Source: Pseudomonadota bacterium
GTDB lineage: Bacteria; Pseudomonadota; Alphaproteobacteria; Dongiales; Dongiaceae
Length of the DNA stretch: 64,000 bases
Direction: 5' to 3'
Assembly (NCBI GenBank): GCA_016183985.1
Contig: JACPDN010000006.1
Coordinates: 558,001-622,000, forward strand
The notes under the pieces are model-generated. The model was not told where the DNA came from and ran no database searches. It saw only the letters and a list, made by a program, of their open reading frames with translations. Within the stretch, counting starts at the first letter, position 1; every line of letters begins with the position of its first letter. The position numbers and the translations under genes were made by a program. Shown in pieces: positions 8,768 to 16,901 of the stretch.

Positions 8768-9793
8768 ATGAACTCCACCACCGCTGCCGTTTCCTTCAAC
8801 CAAGTCTCGCGCCATTTCGGCGCGGTCAAAGCGGTGGATGCCGTCAGCTTCGACATCAAGGATGGCGAGTTCTTCGCCATGCTGGGCCCATCGGGCTCCG
8901 GCAAGACCACCTGCCTGCGGCTCATCGCCGGCTTTGAGCAGCCGACCGAGGGCCACGTCCTCGTGCACGGCGCCGATATGAACGGCGTGCCGCCTTATGA
9001 CCGCGACGTCAATACGGTGTTCCAGGATTACGCGCTCTTCCCGCATATGAGCGTACTCGACAACGTCGCCTATGGCCTGATGATCCGCAAAGTGCCGGCA
9101 GCCGAGCGCCGTCGCCAGGCCGAGGAGATGCTCGACATGGTGGCGTTGGGCGGCTTCGGCGGCCGCAAACCTTCGCAGCTTTCCGGCGGCCAGCGCCAGC
9201 GCGTCGCCCTAGCACGTGCCCTCGTCAACCATCCCAAGGTGCTGCTGCTCGACGAGCCGCTGGGCGCGCTCGATCTGAAGCTGCGTGAGCAGATGCAGGT
9301 CGAACTCAAGGCCATCCAGCGGCGTGTCGGCATCACTTTCGTCTATGTGACTCATGACCAGGGCGAAGCGCTCTCCATGAGCGACCGGGTGGCCGTCTTC
9401 AATCAAGGCAAGATCGAGCAGTTGGCGAGCCCGACCGAGCTCTATGAAAACCCGGCTACATCCTTCGTCGCCGGCTTTGTCGGCATCTCCAATCTGCTCG
9501 AAGGCGCTGCTGCCAAGGCCGTGACCGGAACGGAGGGTGCCTGCTCGATCCGGCCGGAGAAGATCCATCTCGATAGCGCTGGTTCGTCCGTTCCAGCCAA
9601 CGCAATGGGTGTTGCCGGACGCGTCAGTGCCATTCTCTATCTTGGCGCCAACACACGCTATGACGTGGCATTGCCAGGCGGCGGCGAGCTCACGGTTGCC
9701 GTCCAGAACCGCGATGCGCATATCGAGCCTAAGGAAGGCGAAGACGTACAATTGTGGTGGGAAGCGCGTCACCTGATGCGCTTCGCGCGCTGA
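8768..9793 (+). CDS. ydcT: ABC transporter ATP-binding protein, YdcT/PotA-like
   Basis: A 341-residue ATPase subunit. Walker A is GPSGSGKTT, the Q-loop is [11 protein letters not shown], the ABC signature is [15 protein letters not shown], Walker B is [12 protein letters not shown], and the switch histidine is in [10 protein letters not shown]. The C-terminal 100 residues form the TOBE/OB regulatory domain of the PotA/MalK group. The sequence follows E. coli YdcT closely. ATG 8768 gives the standard N-terminus, and longer in-frame starts run back through the hairpin. It would energise the two following permeases for uptake of the ligand bound by the YdcS-like protein. Confidence 0.94.
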   Translation: MNSTTAAVSFNQVSRHFGAVKAVDAVSFDIKDGEFFAMLGPSGSGKTTCLRLIAGFEQPTEGHVLVHGADMNGVPPYDRDVNTVFQDYALFPHMSVLDNVAYGLMIRKVPAAERRRQAEEMLDMVALGGFGGRKPSQLSGGQRQRVALARALVNHPKVLLLDEPLGALDLKLREQMQVELKAIQRRVGITFVYVTHDQGEALSMSDRVAVFNQGKIEQLASPTELYENPATSFVAGFVGISNLLEGAAAKAVTGTEGACSIRPEKIHLDSAGSSVPANAMGVAGRVSAILYLGANTRYDVALPGGGELTVAVQNRDAHIEPKEGEDVQLWWEARHLMRFAR

Positions 9794-9804
9794 AGGAAAC
9801 AGCC

Positions 9805-10731
9805 ATGACAGCCGCGACACGTTCCCTCAGCAACAACCTATCGACATTCCTCTACCAACGACCGCGTTTCGTGCTCATCCTGCTGCTGTTGCCGCCATTG
9901 CTGTGGCTGGGCATCATCTATCTTGGATCGCTCTTCACGCTTCTGGCGCAGAGTTTCTTCTCGATCGACGATTTCACAGCGCAGGTCGTCTATCAACCCA
10001 CACTCGATACCTATGCCAGGCTTTTCACCGCGACCAACCTCTCCATCATTTTCCGCACGGTGATGATGGCGGCCGTCGTGACGATCATCTCGGGCATCAT
10101 TGCCTTTCCTCTTGCCTATTACGTCGCCCGCTTCGCCAGCGGCCGCATGAAGGCTTTCTTCTATATCGCGGTGATGCTGCCGCTTTGGTCGAACTACCTG
10201 GTGCGCGTTTATTCCTGGAAGCTCATCCTGGCCAAGGAAGGCGCCATCCATTGGGCGGTTAACGCGTTGGGCCTCGGCCCGGTGCTGGATTGGATCCTGA
10301 CCCTGCCGGTCGTCGAGGGCTCGTCACTGTCGACCTCCTATATCGGCACGACGCTCACCTTCGTCTATATCTGGCTACCCTTCATGGTGTTGCCGGTTCA
10401 GGCGGCACTTGAGCGTGTACCAAGATCGCTGATCGAAGCCTCGAGCGATCTTGGCGCCAAGCCGAACGAGACCTTCCGCAAGGTGATCTTCCCGCTCGCC
10501 ATCCCTGGCATCGCGGCTGGATCGATCTTCACCTTCTCGCTGACCTTGGGCGACTACATCATCCCACAGCTCATCGGTTCGTCGCGCCCCTTCATCGGCC
10601 AGGCGGTCTATCAGTTCCAGGGAACGGCCGGCGACATTCCGATGGCCGCCGCCTTCGCCATGGTGCCGATCGTCATCATGGCCGTGTACCTCACTCTCGC
10701 CAAACGCCTCGGAGCTTTCGATGCCCTCTAA
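9805..10731 (+). CDS. ydcU: ABC transporter permease, YdcU/PotB-like
   Basis: A 308-residue inner-membrane permease with six predicted helices. The EAA loop is [20 protein letters not shown], the segment that docks on the ATPase. It starts at ATG 9805, preceded by GAAGGA and 11 bases after ydcT. Its last 11 bases overlap the start of ydcV, so the two permease halves are translationally coupled, as usual for heterodimeric PotB/PotC-type channels. Confidence 0.93.
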   Translation: MTAATRSLSNNLSTFLYQRPRFVLILLLLPPLLWLGIIYLGSLFTLLAQSFFSIDDFTAQVVYQPTLDTYARLFTATNLSIIFRTVMMAAVVTIISGIIAFPLAYYVARFASGRMKAFFYIAVMLPLWSNYLVRVYSWKLILAKEGAIHWAVNALGLGPVLDWILTLPVVEGSSLSTSYIGTTLTFVYIWLPFMVLPVQAALERVPRSLIEASSDLGAKPNETFRKVIFPLAIPGIAAGSIFTFSLTLGDYIIPQLIGSSRPFIGQAVYQFQGTAGDIPMAAAFAMVPIVIMAVYLTLAKRLGAFDAL

Positions 10732-11557
10732 GACCACGACAGCTCCCGACCGCTCGAAGGGCAATGCCGGCTGGGGCCTCAAGGCCGCGGCCTGGTTCGG
10801 TGTGCTCTATCTCAATTTGCCGATCCTCTTCATCGTGCTCTACGGCTTCACCACTGACGAGGCGAGCTATTCCTTCCCGCCGCCGGGCCTCACAACGGAA
10901 TGGTTTGCCGTCACCTGGTCGCGCCAGGATTTCTGGGATGCGCTCGCCCTCTCTGTCCAGGTGGCGTTCGCCGCCATGGCGATTGCCATGGTGCTGGGTA
11001 CCCTGGCCGCTGCGGCCATGTATCGGTTCAAGTTCTTCGGCAAGGAAGCTGTGACGCTGCTTATCCTGCTGCCGATCGCGCTCCCCGGCATCGTCACCGG
11101 CATCAGCCTGCGCTCGGCCTTTGCCATTGGCGATATTCCGTTCAGTTACATCACCATCGTGCTGGGCCACGCCACGTTCTGTATCGTCGTCGTATACAAC
11201 AATGCCATCGCGCGCTTGCGCCGCTCATCGCCGGCCCTTATCGAGGCCTCGATGGATCTCGGCGCTGACACGTTCCAAACCTTCCGGCATGTGATCCTGC
11301 CCAACCTGGCAACCGCCCTGCTGGCGGGCGGCATGCTGGCTTTCGCGCTTTCCTTCGACGAAATCATTGTCACCACCTTCACCGCCGGCCAGCAGGAGAC
11401 GCTGCCCATCTGGATGTTCCGCCAGCTCGCACGTCCGCATCAGCGGCCGGTGACCAATGTGGCGGCGATCATCGTCATGATCATCACCTTCGCGCCGATC
11501 CTGGCCGCTTATTACCTGACCCGTGATACCGATGACGTCGCCGGCAGCGGAAAATAA
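10721..11557 (+). CDS. ydcV: ABC transporter permease, YdcV/PotC-like
   Basis: A 278-residue permease and partner of the preceding subunit. The EAA loop is [20 protein letters not shown]. Six hydrophobic segments are visible between about residues 22 and 265. The start ATG lies inside the end of ydcU (overlap 10721-10731). Its own 3' end overlaps the cold-shock-domain gene by 26 bases. In E. coli the next gene is an aldehyde dehydrogenase (ydcW); none is present here, so coupling to polyamine breakdown is not evident from this locus. Confidence 0.93.
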   Translation: MPSKTTTAPDRSKGNAGWGLKAAAWFGVLYLNLPILFIVLYGFTTDEASYSFPPPGLTTEWFAVTWSRQDFWDALALSVQVAFAAMAIAMVLGTLAAAAMYRFKFFGKEAVTLLILLPIALPGIVTGISLRSAFAIGDIPFSYITIVLGHATFCIVVVYNNAIARLRRSSPALIEASMDLGADTFQTFRHVILPNLATALLAGGMLAFALSFDEIIVTTFTAGQQETLPIWMFRQLARPHQRPVTNVAAIIVMIITFAPILAAYYLTRDTDDVAGSGK

Positions 11558-11774
11558 CGCAATCGTCAGCGGCACGGTCCTCTGGTTCAAGGGCGCCAAG
11601 GGCTATGGCTTCGTCAAACCGGATGACGGCGGAGCGGACGTCTTCGTTCATGTGGCGGAACTCGACGCCTCGGACCTGCGCGATCTCGCCGAAGGCCAGC
11701 GCATCCGCTTTCGCCGCGACACCCATGGCGACGGCCGGTTCTTCGCGGTGGGGATAGAACTGGTCGACGGATAG
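11532..11774 (+). CDS. Cold-shock-domain (CspA-like) nucleic-acid-binding protein
   Basis: An 80-residue protein, mostly one cold-shock domain. [20 protein letters not shown] carries RNP1 (KGYGFV), and DVFVHVAEL carries RNP2. The C-terminal strand region ([11 protein letters not shown]) is divergent from the classical Csp consensus. It binds single-stranded RNA or DNA by family analogy. The start is ATG 11532, inside ydcV, with an alternative GTG at 11523; both imply translation coupled to the transporter operon. An intergenic palindromic repeat follows immediately. Why a cold-shock-domain gene sits in a polyamine-uptake operon is unclear. Confidence 0.85.
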   Translation: MTSPAAENNAIVSGTVLWFKGAKGYGFVKPDDGGADVFVHVAELDASDLRDLAEGQRIRFRRDTHGDGRFFAVGIELVDG

Positions 11775-11775
11775 A

Positions 11776-11892
11776 TACCCTCTCCCCTCCCCCTCAAGGG
11801 GGAGGGGGAGGGAGAAGAGAAGCAAGACATCTTTTACACACTCGCTTGGTCCTCTCCCCCCTTGAGGGGGAGAGTTAGAGAGGGGGGGTATG
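11776..11892. repeat. Intergenic C/G-rich palindromic repeat, two facing units
   Basis: Two hairpin units of the type CTCCCC..CCTCAAGGGGGAG, about 70 bases apart, facing each other and flanked by runs of CCTCTCC and GGAGAG. A related double unit lies at 22234-22350. This layout is that of dispersed intergenic palindromic elements common in alphaproteobacterial genomes. No coding content was seen. Confidence 0.75.
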
Positions 11893-11929
11893 CCGGCAGG
11901 GGCTCGGTTTCCCCAACTATTACCCAAAC

Positions 11930-11962
11930 AAAAAAACGACCCGGGTTTCCCCGGGCCGTTCT
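11930..11962 (-). terminator. Rho-independent terminator of the peptide-binding lipoprotein gene
   Basis: Read on the minus strand, CGGCCCGGG, loop GAAA, CCCGGGTCG (one G-U pair), then a run of seven T. It lies 22 bases after the stop codon. Confidence 0.88.
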
Positions 11963-11983
11963 TTCATCCGATATGGACGGGAC

Positions 11984-13705
11984 TTATTTGTCCCACCACA
12001 TGCCTTCGCAGAAGTAATACTCCGTCGGATGCGCTTCGTAGCCCTTCAGCTGCTTGTCGAACGGCTGATAGCTCTGGCGCCAGAGTGGCTGGACGATCGG
12101 GCCTTCTTCCTGCATCAGGTGCTCGATCTCCGTGATCACTTCCTTGCGCTTGCCGATATCGACGAGGCCTTCTGCCTTGGTCAGCAATTCGTCGAACTTC
12201 GGGTTGGCGAAGTTGCTCTCGTTCCATGGCACGCCGGTCCGGTAGGCAAGACCCAGCACCATGATGCCGAGCGGGCGGTGCGTCCACACGGTGAAGCCGA
12301 ACGGTACCTTGGTCCAGACGTCCCAGAACTGAGCCGAGGGCAGAACCGTGAGCTTCACGCGGATATTGGCCTCTTTCCACTGCTCGACCATCGCCTGACA
12401 GGCCGTCGGCTCCCAATCCGGATCCTTCTTGGCATGGAGTTCGACGTCGATACCGTCGGGATAGCCGGCATCGGCGAGGAGCTTCTTCGCTGCCTCGAGG
12501 TCGCGCGGCATCGGCATGTCAACGAATTCCGGATGCACCGGCGAGACATGGTGATGCTGCGCCGCGGTGCCGAGGTCGCCATAGGCGATCTTGGCAACGG
12601 CCGCCGTGTCGATGGCAAGGCGCATGGCCTTGCGCACACGCGGATCGTCGAACGGCTTTTCGTTGCAATGCATGCGGGCAACGGCCGTCTGCGCCGTGTC
12701 GATCTTGTGGAGTTCGACATGCTCCAGCTTCTGGATGCTGGGATAGACCTTGATGTCCGCGTCGTAGAGCCCATCGACCTGCTTCGAGCTCAGAGCCGAC
12801 AGCTTGGTCGCCGGATCGTCGCCGAGGTCGATGAACTGAACCTCGTCCAGATACGGACCCTCGCCCCAATAGCCCTTGCGAGCCTTCAACACGCACTTCT
12901 TACCGACTTCGACCTCGACCGGCTCGAAAGCACCGGTGCCGATGGCGCCGACGCCCCACTTGCCCTCATCCTTCGGATGCAGGATCAAGGCCGGGTAGTG
13001 GAAGAGGTTTTCGGGGATGGCGAGCGTCGAGACCTGGCCGTTGAGCTTGATGGTATAGTCGTCGACCTTCTCGATCGCGTTGGCGTCCCACAGCTCGGTG
13101 GTCTTCTTGGGGTTGCCCTGCTCGTCCTTTTCGCCCGTCTCGACTTCTTTCAGGATGAAGCCCTGGAAGAGACCGAGAACCGACGAACCGACATTCGGAT
13201 CGAGCCAGCGCTTGATGTTCCAGACGACGTGCTCGGCATTGAGCGCGTCGCCGTTCGACCATTTGATGTCCTTGCGCAGGCGCAAGGTCCAAGTCTTCAG
13301 GTCTTCGCTGGGTTCCCACTTCTCAAGCAGGATCGGCACGGTGACGCCGTCACCGCGGGTGCGGGTCAGATAGTCATTGGCCTGACGCACGCAGTTGGAA
13401 TCGTAGACCCAAGAGAAGGTCGCCGGATTGTCGAGTGCCGGAACACGTGCACCGATTCGCAGGACGCCGCCCTTCTTGGGCGTACCCGGTGCCACCGCGG
13501 CCGTCTGCGTTTCGCCGCTGGATGCGGCTTCCTGTTTCTTTTCTTCACCGCAAGCTGCGATCAGTGTCGCCATGCTGGCACTCATGCCGAGCAATGTCGC
13601 CGTGCGGATGAACTCTCTACGCCCGATATGCCTTTTCTCTAGGGCATCAACGAGCTTCGGAATCGCTGGATGGAAACGATCGTCATTTCCGGAGCCGAAA
13701 GACAT
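11984..13705 (-). CDS. Orphan peptide-type ABC substrate-binding lipoprotein (family 5, Tat signal)
   Basis: A 573-residue SBP_bac_5 protein (DppA/OppA type). Residues 29-30 are a twin arginine (GRREFIRTATLLG) followed by a hydrophobic stretch and a lipobox ending at Cys52 (LIAAC), so it is predicted to be exported folded by Tat and then lipid-anchored. A Gln/Ala/Thr-rich linker precedes the binding domain. KDIKWSNGDALNAEHVVWNI is a typical family-5 segment, and DPRVRKAMRLAID is the C-terminal-lobe signature. Its ligand could be peptides, nickel/chelates or sugars. No permease or ATPase is adjacent, so it must pair with subunits encoded elsewhere. It is divergent from ribBX and ends at a clear terminator. 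Confidence 0.9.
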   Translation of the reverse strand: MSFGSGNDDRFHPAIPKLVDALEKRHIGRREFIRTATLLGMSASMATLIAACGEEKKQEAASSGETQTAAVAPGTPKKGGVLRIGARVPALDNPATFSWVYDSNCVRQANDYLTRTRGDGVTVPILLEKWEPSEDLKTWTLRLRKDIKWSNGDALNAEHVVWNIKRWLDPNVGSSVLGLFQGFILKEVETGEKDEQGNPKKTTELWDANAIEKVDDYTIKLNGQVSTLAIPENLFHYPALILHPKDEGKWGVGAIGTGAFEPVEVEVGKKCVLKARKGYWGEGPYLDEVQFIDLGDDPATKLSALSSKQVDGLYDADIKVYPSIQKLEHVELHKIDTAQTAVARMHCNEKPFDDPRVRKAMRLAIDTAAVAKIAYGDLGTAAQHHHVSPVHPEFVDMPMPRDLEAAKKLLADAGYPDGIDVELHAKKDPDWEPTACQAMVEQWKEANIRVKLTVLPSAQFWDVWTKVPFGFTVWTHRPLGIMVLGLAYRTGVPWNESNFANPKFDELLTKAEGLVDIGKRKEVITEIEHLMQEEGPIVQPLWRQSYQPFDKQLKGYEAHPTEYYFCEGMWWDK

Positions 13706-14039
13706 TTAAGACCTCCCTACTGGTAAAACGTCCCTGTGAGGCACGGCACCTGTTGGCCCGTGCCCGCCGTATCAACCGCCTTAGTATTTACCGGAACGCC
13801 CACCCTGGTTCGGTCCGCTTGGATTGTGGCGGTATGCCGTTAATATTAGTTTCAAGCAGTCTCGACCGAAAATCCTTCCATCGTCAATCGCTCATGCAAA
13901 AATCGCATCATGGCCTGAGCCTGGATCATTGACCGGCGGTGGTCCAGAATTGGCTCCACGGGGAAAGTGGCGTACTTGCGACATCGCGCCGGACGCGCTA
14001 TTGCCCGAATATGTTTTAAGCGCGCCAAGAGGCAGCATC
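13706..14039. other. 334-bp divergent intergenic region; nothing coding recognised
   Basis: This holds the promoters of the peptide-binding lipoprotein (minus) and ribBX (plus). The ribBX frame is open back to 13824 but without recognisable protein sequence. A short hairpin (GGCACGG / CCGTGCC) lies near 13740-13765. GACCGGCGGT near 13932 resembles one FMN-riboswitch segment, but the other conserved segments are absent. Confidence 0.5.
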
Positions 14040-15116
14040 GTGACAACCAAGCTAGACAAGATCGAAGACGCCATCGCCGACATCGCCGCTGGCCGGCCCG
14101 TCATCGTCGTGGATGACGAAGACCGCGAGAACGAGGGCGACCTCATCATGGCCGCGTCCAAGGCCACACCGGAGTATGTCGCCTTTTTTATCCGGCACAC
14201 CAGCGGTATCCTCTGTACGCCGCTGACCCGCAGCGACGCGCGGCGCCTCCATCTGACGCCCATGGTCGCCGACAATGTTGCGCCGCACGCAACGGCCTTC
14301 ACAGTTTCCATCGACTACGCCAAGGATCTCACCACGGGCATTTCGGCCCAGGAGCGCTGTGCCTGCATCCGGGCGCTGGCGAACCCGAATGTCGCTGCCG
14401 AGGATTTCGTGCGGCCGGGCCATATTTTCCCGCTGATCGCCCGTGAGGGTGGCGTCCTCATCCGTTCCGGCCATACCGAGGCCGCGGTCGACATGTCGCG
14501 CCTCGCCGGGCTGCCCCCGGTGGGGCTCATTGCCGAGCTGGTCAATGATGACGGTACGGTGAAGCGCCTGCCCGACATCCTGACCTTCGCCAAGGAGCAC
14601 AAGCTGCTGGTCGTCTCGATCGACGACCTCATCGCCTATCGTCAGCAGCGGGAATCGCTCATTACCCGGACTTCCGAAGGGCCAATCCTGACCGCCATTG
14701 GCCCGGCGCGGGGCGTGGTCTATTCGACCGCGATGGATGCCGCCCACCATATCGCCGTTGTTTACGGCGATATCGGCGATGGACGCGACATTGTCATCCG
14801 CCTGCAACAGGAGGACGCCATCACCGACGTCTTCAATCCCGAACAGGGCAGCGTCATGCGTGCACTGAAGCAGATCAAGGAGGCCGGCCGGGGCATCATC
14901 ATCTATCTGCGCGAGGGCGCCGTCGGCGTCACGCCGTCCGCCCCGTCGACTGGCAGCGAGGCATCGCGGTTGGAGCAATGGCGCGAAGTGGGTTTGGGCG
15001 CGCAGATCCTCAAGGATCTCGGTGTGAAATCCATTCGCGTCATCGCCACCAAGGAGCGGCAGTATATGGGTCTCTCCGGTTTCGGCGTCGAGATCCTCGG
15101 CACGGAGAAGCTCTAA
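14040..15116 (+). CDS. ribB: 3,4-dihydroxy-2-butanone-4-phosphate synthase with degenerate GTP cyclohydrolase II-like domain (RibBX type)
   Basis: A 358-residue protein. Residues 1-205 are a full RibB domain making the four-carbon riboflavin precursor from ribulose 5-phosphate: the acidic loop DDEDRENEGDLIMAA near residue 25, HTSGILCTPL, and GHTEAAVDMSRLAGLPP. Residues 210-358 resemble GTP cyclohydrolase II (RibA) in the tail (GAQILKDLGVKSIRVI, YMGLSGFGVEIL). The zinc site and GTP-binding core normally written around H-S-E-C-L-T-G-D and C-D-C are replaced by QQEDAITDVFNPEQG without cysteines, so this half should lack cyclohydrolase activity. Such RibBX variants are known in Proteobacteria. 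GTG 14040 is preceded by AGAGG. Confidence 0.9.
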   Translation: MTTKLDKIEDAIADIAAGRPVIVVDDEDRENEGDLIMAASKATPEYVAFFIRHTSGILCTPLTRSDARRLHLTPMVADNVAPHATAFTVSIDYAKDLTTGISAQERCACIRALANPNVAAEDFVRPGHIFPLIAREGGVLIRSGHTEAAVDMSRLAGLPPVGLIAELVNDDGTVKRLPDILTFAKEHKLLVVSIDDLIAYRQQRESLITRTSEGPILTAIGPARGVVYSTAMDAAHHIAVVYGDIGDGRDIVIRLQQEDAITDVFNPEQGSVMRALKQIKEAGRGIIIYLREGAVGVTPSAPSTGSEASRLEQWREVGLGAQILKDLGVKSIRVIATKERQYMGLSGFGVEILGTEKL

Positions 15117-15120
15117 GGCC

Positions 15121-15885
15121 ATGAGCGCATCCCGGATCGCCTTTGTTACCGGTGGCGCCAAACGCCTGGGCCGCGCCACCGCGCTGAAGCTCGCCGCGGA
15201 TGGCTGGGATATCGCCATTCACTACCATCAGTCGGAAGCCGACGCCGAAGCGACTGCCGGCGAGATACGCGCCCTGGGACGGCGCGCGATGATCCTGCAA
15301 GCCGATCTCGCCAGGGAAAGCGAGGTCGAGAAGCTGCTCCCCGCCATTGGCCGCGACCTCGGTCCGGTCGCTTGCCTCGTCAACAACGCCTCCGTCTTCG
15401 AGATGGACAAGATCGACACGGTGACACGCGACAGCTGGGACCGGCATATCGAGACCAATCTCAGGGCGCCCTTCGTTCTTGCCCAAGCCTTCGCGCGGCA
15501 GCTTCCCGAGGCTGCCGACGGCAACATCGTCAATATGCTCGATCAGCGGGTGTGGAAGCTCACGCCCTATTTCATGTCCTACACGGTGGCAAAGATGGGT
15601 CTGTGGACCCTGACCCGAACCATGGCGCTGGCCCTTGCCCCAAAGATTCGCGTCAACGCTATCGGCCCGGGCCCGACCTTGCCCAGCCCGCGTCAATCGG
15701 CGGAGCATTTCTCCGCGCAATCCGCCGCCATGCCACTGGGCCACGGAGCGACACCCGATGAAATCGCCAGGGCGGTGCTCTATATCCTCTCCTCGCCCTC
15801 GATGACGGGCCAGATGATTGCGCTCGATGGTGGCGAACATCTGGGCTGGCAGGTGCCTAATAAGGGTTTTCAACCCAGGGAATGA
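15121..15885 (+). CDS. SDR oxidoreductase, FolM/pteridine-reductase-like
   Basis: A 254-residue short-chain dehydrogenase. The NADP-binding start is VTGGAKRLGRATALKLA, with VNNASVFEMD after strand 4 and catalytic Tyr/Lys in MSYTVAKMGLW. The catalytic-serine region reads VNMLDQRVWKLTP, with Asp instead of Ser. This LDQ..P pattern is characteristic of pteridine reductase/FolM relatives that reduce dihydrobiopterin, dihydromonapterin or dihydrofolate. The gene starts 4 bases after ribBX and is followed by folB, which supports a pterin/folate role. The specific substrate is inferred. A general SDR of other function remains possible. Confidence 0.8.
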   Translation: MSASRIAFVTGGAKRLGRATALKLAADGWDIAIHYHQSEADAEATAGEIRALGRRAMILQADLARESEVEKLLPAIGRDLGPVACLVNNASVFEMDKIDTVTRDSWDRHIETNLRAPFVLAQAFARQLPEAADGNIVNMLDQRVWKLTPYFMSYTVAKMGLWTLTRTMALALAPKIRVNAIGPGPTLPSPRQSAEHFSAQSAAMPLGHGATPDEIARAVLYILSSPSMTGQMIALDGGEHLGWQVPNKGFQPRE

Positions 15886-16049
15886 CCAAAAGGGCGCCGT
15901 TCGGGGAATAGCCAGGGCGGAGCCGAAGCTCTATAATGGGGTTATGCATATGGGCCCCAGGGTGCGGCCCTCCCTTCCACCCCATTGCCCCAGAGCGCGG
16001 CGATCGGTGTGCGGTGAGCCTAGCCAAGAAATCCGGAGGTCCAGGGACC

Positions 16050-16457
16050 ATGAATCCATTGGAAAAAATCACGTCTTTGCCGAATGTGGCGCCGGTGCGG
16101 ACCATGCGCGTCTTTATCCGCGACCTCGTCCTACCATGCTCGATCGGCATCCATCAGCACGAGCGTCTGGCGCAACAGCGCGTGCAGATCAATGTCGAGC
16201 TGACCTGTGTCGAGCATCCGGCCATCAATGACGATGTCGACAACGTCGTTTGCTACGCGACAGCTCTTATGGGCATCAAGGCCGTGGTGGCCGATGGCCA
16301 TATCAATCTTGTCGAGACCCTGGCCGACCGCGTTGCCGATGTCTGCCTGGCCGACCGCCGGGTGCTGGCCGCCAAGGTCCGGATCGACAAACTGGACGTC
16401 TTCAAGGAAGCGTTCAGCGTGGGTGTCGAGATCGAGCGAACTCGGGCCGACCGCTAG
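16050..16457 (+). CDS. folB: Dihydroneopterin aldolase
   Basis: A 135-residue FolB protein that cleaves 7,8-dihydroneopterin to 6-hydroxymethyl-dihydropterin and glycolaldehyde in folate synthesis. The typical start MRVFIRDLVLPCSIGIHQHE holds the conserved Glu, and VRIDKLDVF matches the C-terminal conserved Lys region. ATG 16050 is preceded by CCGGAGG and AGGGA. An in-frame upstream start would add 38 unrelated residues. It follows the FolM-like SDR by 164 bases on the same strand. It is the last gene before the AT-rich gap. Confidence 0.9.
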   Translation: MNPLEKITSLPNVAPVRTMRVFIRDLVLPCSIGIHQHERLAQQRVQINVELTCVEHPAINDDVDNVVCYATALMGIKAVVADGHINLVETLADRVADVCLADRRVLAAKVRIDKLDVFKEAFSVGVEIERTRADR

Positions 16458-16901
16458 GCTTAACGAACATTTATTTTTCTCGATTCGGGCGCGAGAAAAA
16501 CCTGACCGATTTACCAAAAGTTAAGCCTTTCAGGACTCTATCGGCCGATTCCTGAGCCAAGTTGTTCACAACGGCCTTGGCGAGTCCGAACGGCCTATCA
16601 GAGTCAAGACTGAATCCCCTTCATGACCGAGTTGTTGCAAGTTTATTCTGATAAATCTATCTAAATCAATATATTAGCATTTTTGCCTATTATTTGTGCA
16701 GAAACGAGGAAAGCCTGATTCCGGGAGCTGACGGATGAAGCTCCCGGCGATATCGACAGACTTATCCACAGAAATGGTGGATATCCCCGAAGTTACCTGC
16801 AACCGCCCGGCATGCTAGTTTCCGGGTGTCCAAAACGGAGCCGATTCCGGAACTGATTCCGGCCAATTTTGTGCCCGTATAATTCCTTTTGCGACAAGCC
16901 G
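16458..16901. other. 444-bp non-coding region with AT-rich tract and DnaA-box-like sites (possible replication origin or strong promoter)
   Basis: No gene is seen. Bases 16641-16695 are 44 of 55 A/T, very unusual for this GC-rich window. An exact DnaA box TTATCCACA lies at 16762-16770. Near matches are TTGTTCACA at 16562-16570, TTCTGCACA on the minus strand at 16695-16703, and ATATCCACC on the minus strand at 16776-16784. A perfect 9-bp hairpin lies at 16721-16747. The combination resembles an unwinding region plus DnaA sites but could equally be the regulatory region of uvrC. Confidence 0.45.
16721..16747. other. Perfect 9-bp hairpin upstream of uvrC
   Basis: CCGGGAGCT, 9-base loop, AGCTCCCGG. 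No T run follows, so it is not a standard terminator. It sits between the AT-rich tract and the exact DnaA box. Confidence 0.6.

Noticed and set aside
12029-13642. 537-codon open frame on the plus strand
   Set aside because: It is the antisense of the peptide-binding lipoprotein gene. The protein has no recognisable motif, while the other strand encodes a complete family-5 binding protein.
13925-13945. FMN riboswitch upstream of ribBX
   Set aside because: GACCGGCGGT resembles one conserved segment, but the paired helices and the other conserved boxes of the RFN element are not there.
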